Positions 13,051-13,108 of a stretch of DNA of 13,108 nucleotides are shown piece after piece. Source of the DNA: Clostridia bacterium (GTDB taxonomy: Bacteria; Bacillota_A; Clostridia; Oscillospirales; SIG627); NCBI GenBank assembly GCA_017508505.1, contig JAFVYT010000029.1, forward strand, positions 1 through 13,108, read 5' to 3'. The position numbers and the translations under genes are program-made. The notes beneath the pieces were generated by a model. It was given only the letters and a program-made list of their open reading frames with translations. It did no database searches and was not told the origin of the DNA. The first letter of the stretch is position 1. Each line of letters begins with the position of its first letter.

Positions 13051-13108
13051 TCGTAGCAAAAAATGCGTTTTTTTATTGTTTTTATCAAAAAAACGGGATT
13101 CTTCGGAC
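13051..13108. other. AT-rich non-coding tail at window edge
   Basis: This stretch holds runs of A and T (AAAAAA around 13058-13063, a T run from 13068, and AAAAAAA around 13087-13093) and no reading frame with a start signal. It may belong to the repeat or leader of a gene beyond the edge. Nothing definite can be assigned. Confidence 0.4.

Overview
The window looks like a piece of chromosome from an uncultured, gut-type Clostridia (Bacillota). The grounds are strong AGGAGG-type ribosome binding sites, AT-rich consensus SigA-like promoters set in moderately GC-rich coding DNA, Gram-positive style lipoprotein signals, and a set of surface families typical of that group (G5/M23 peptidase, CapA-like lipoprotein, CotH kinase, glycine/asparagine-rich repeat protein). 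A genus cannot be named from the sequence alone. No phage, transposase, tRNA, rRNA or CRISPR array was seen.

Layout. Positions 1-723 (minus) hold the front part of a SurA/PrsA-like lipoprotein whose reading frame is broken by one base in a G tract and which runs off the left edge. A divergent promoter region (724-924) carries two well-formed promoters facing away from each other. The plus-strand promoter drives a two-gene operon: a membrane-anchored G5/M23 peptidoglycan peptidase (925-2757) and, 3 bases on, a CapA-family lipoprotein (2761-4110), closed by a strong terminator. Just beyond that terminator lies a ComEC/Rec2-type membrane protein (4176-5690) that lacks the metallo-beta-lactamase domain and has no visible promoter.

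A well-formed promoter and a 5'-leader hairpin then precede the centrepiece, a 1096-residue exported protein (5886-9176). It has 13 degenerate 'NN-[IV]-YGGTF' units spaced 25-33 residues apart, predicted to be a beta-solenoid, followed by two related C-terminal domains. It ends in a strong terminator. A second operon follows with very tight spacing: a 58-residue unknown protein (9263-9439), a membrane-anchored CotH-family protein kinase with a large N-terminal extension (9447-11984), and an alpha/beta hydrolase (11988-12893). A long hairpin terminator and a 170-base non-coding tail with further secondary structure close the window.

How the genes may fit together. Most products are predicted to act at or outside the membrane: wall remodelling (M23), a putative CapA-like phosphoesterase, an export foldase, a secreted repeat protein, and a kinase facing outward. 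The most interesting hypothesis is that the outward-facing CotH kinase modifies the neighbouring secreted repeat protein. That rests on adjacency and family knowledge only and is not shown by the sequence.
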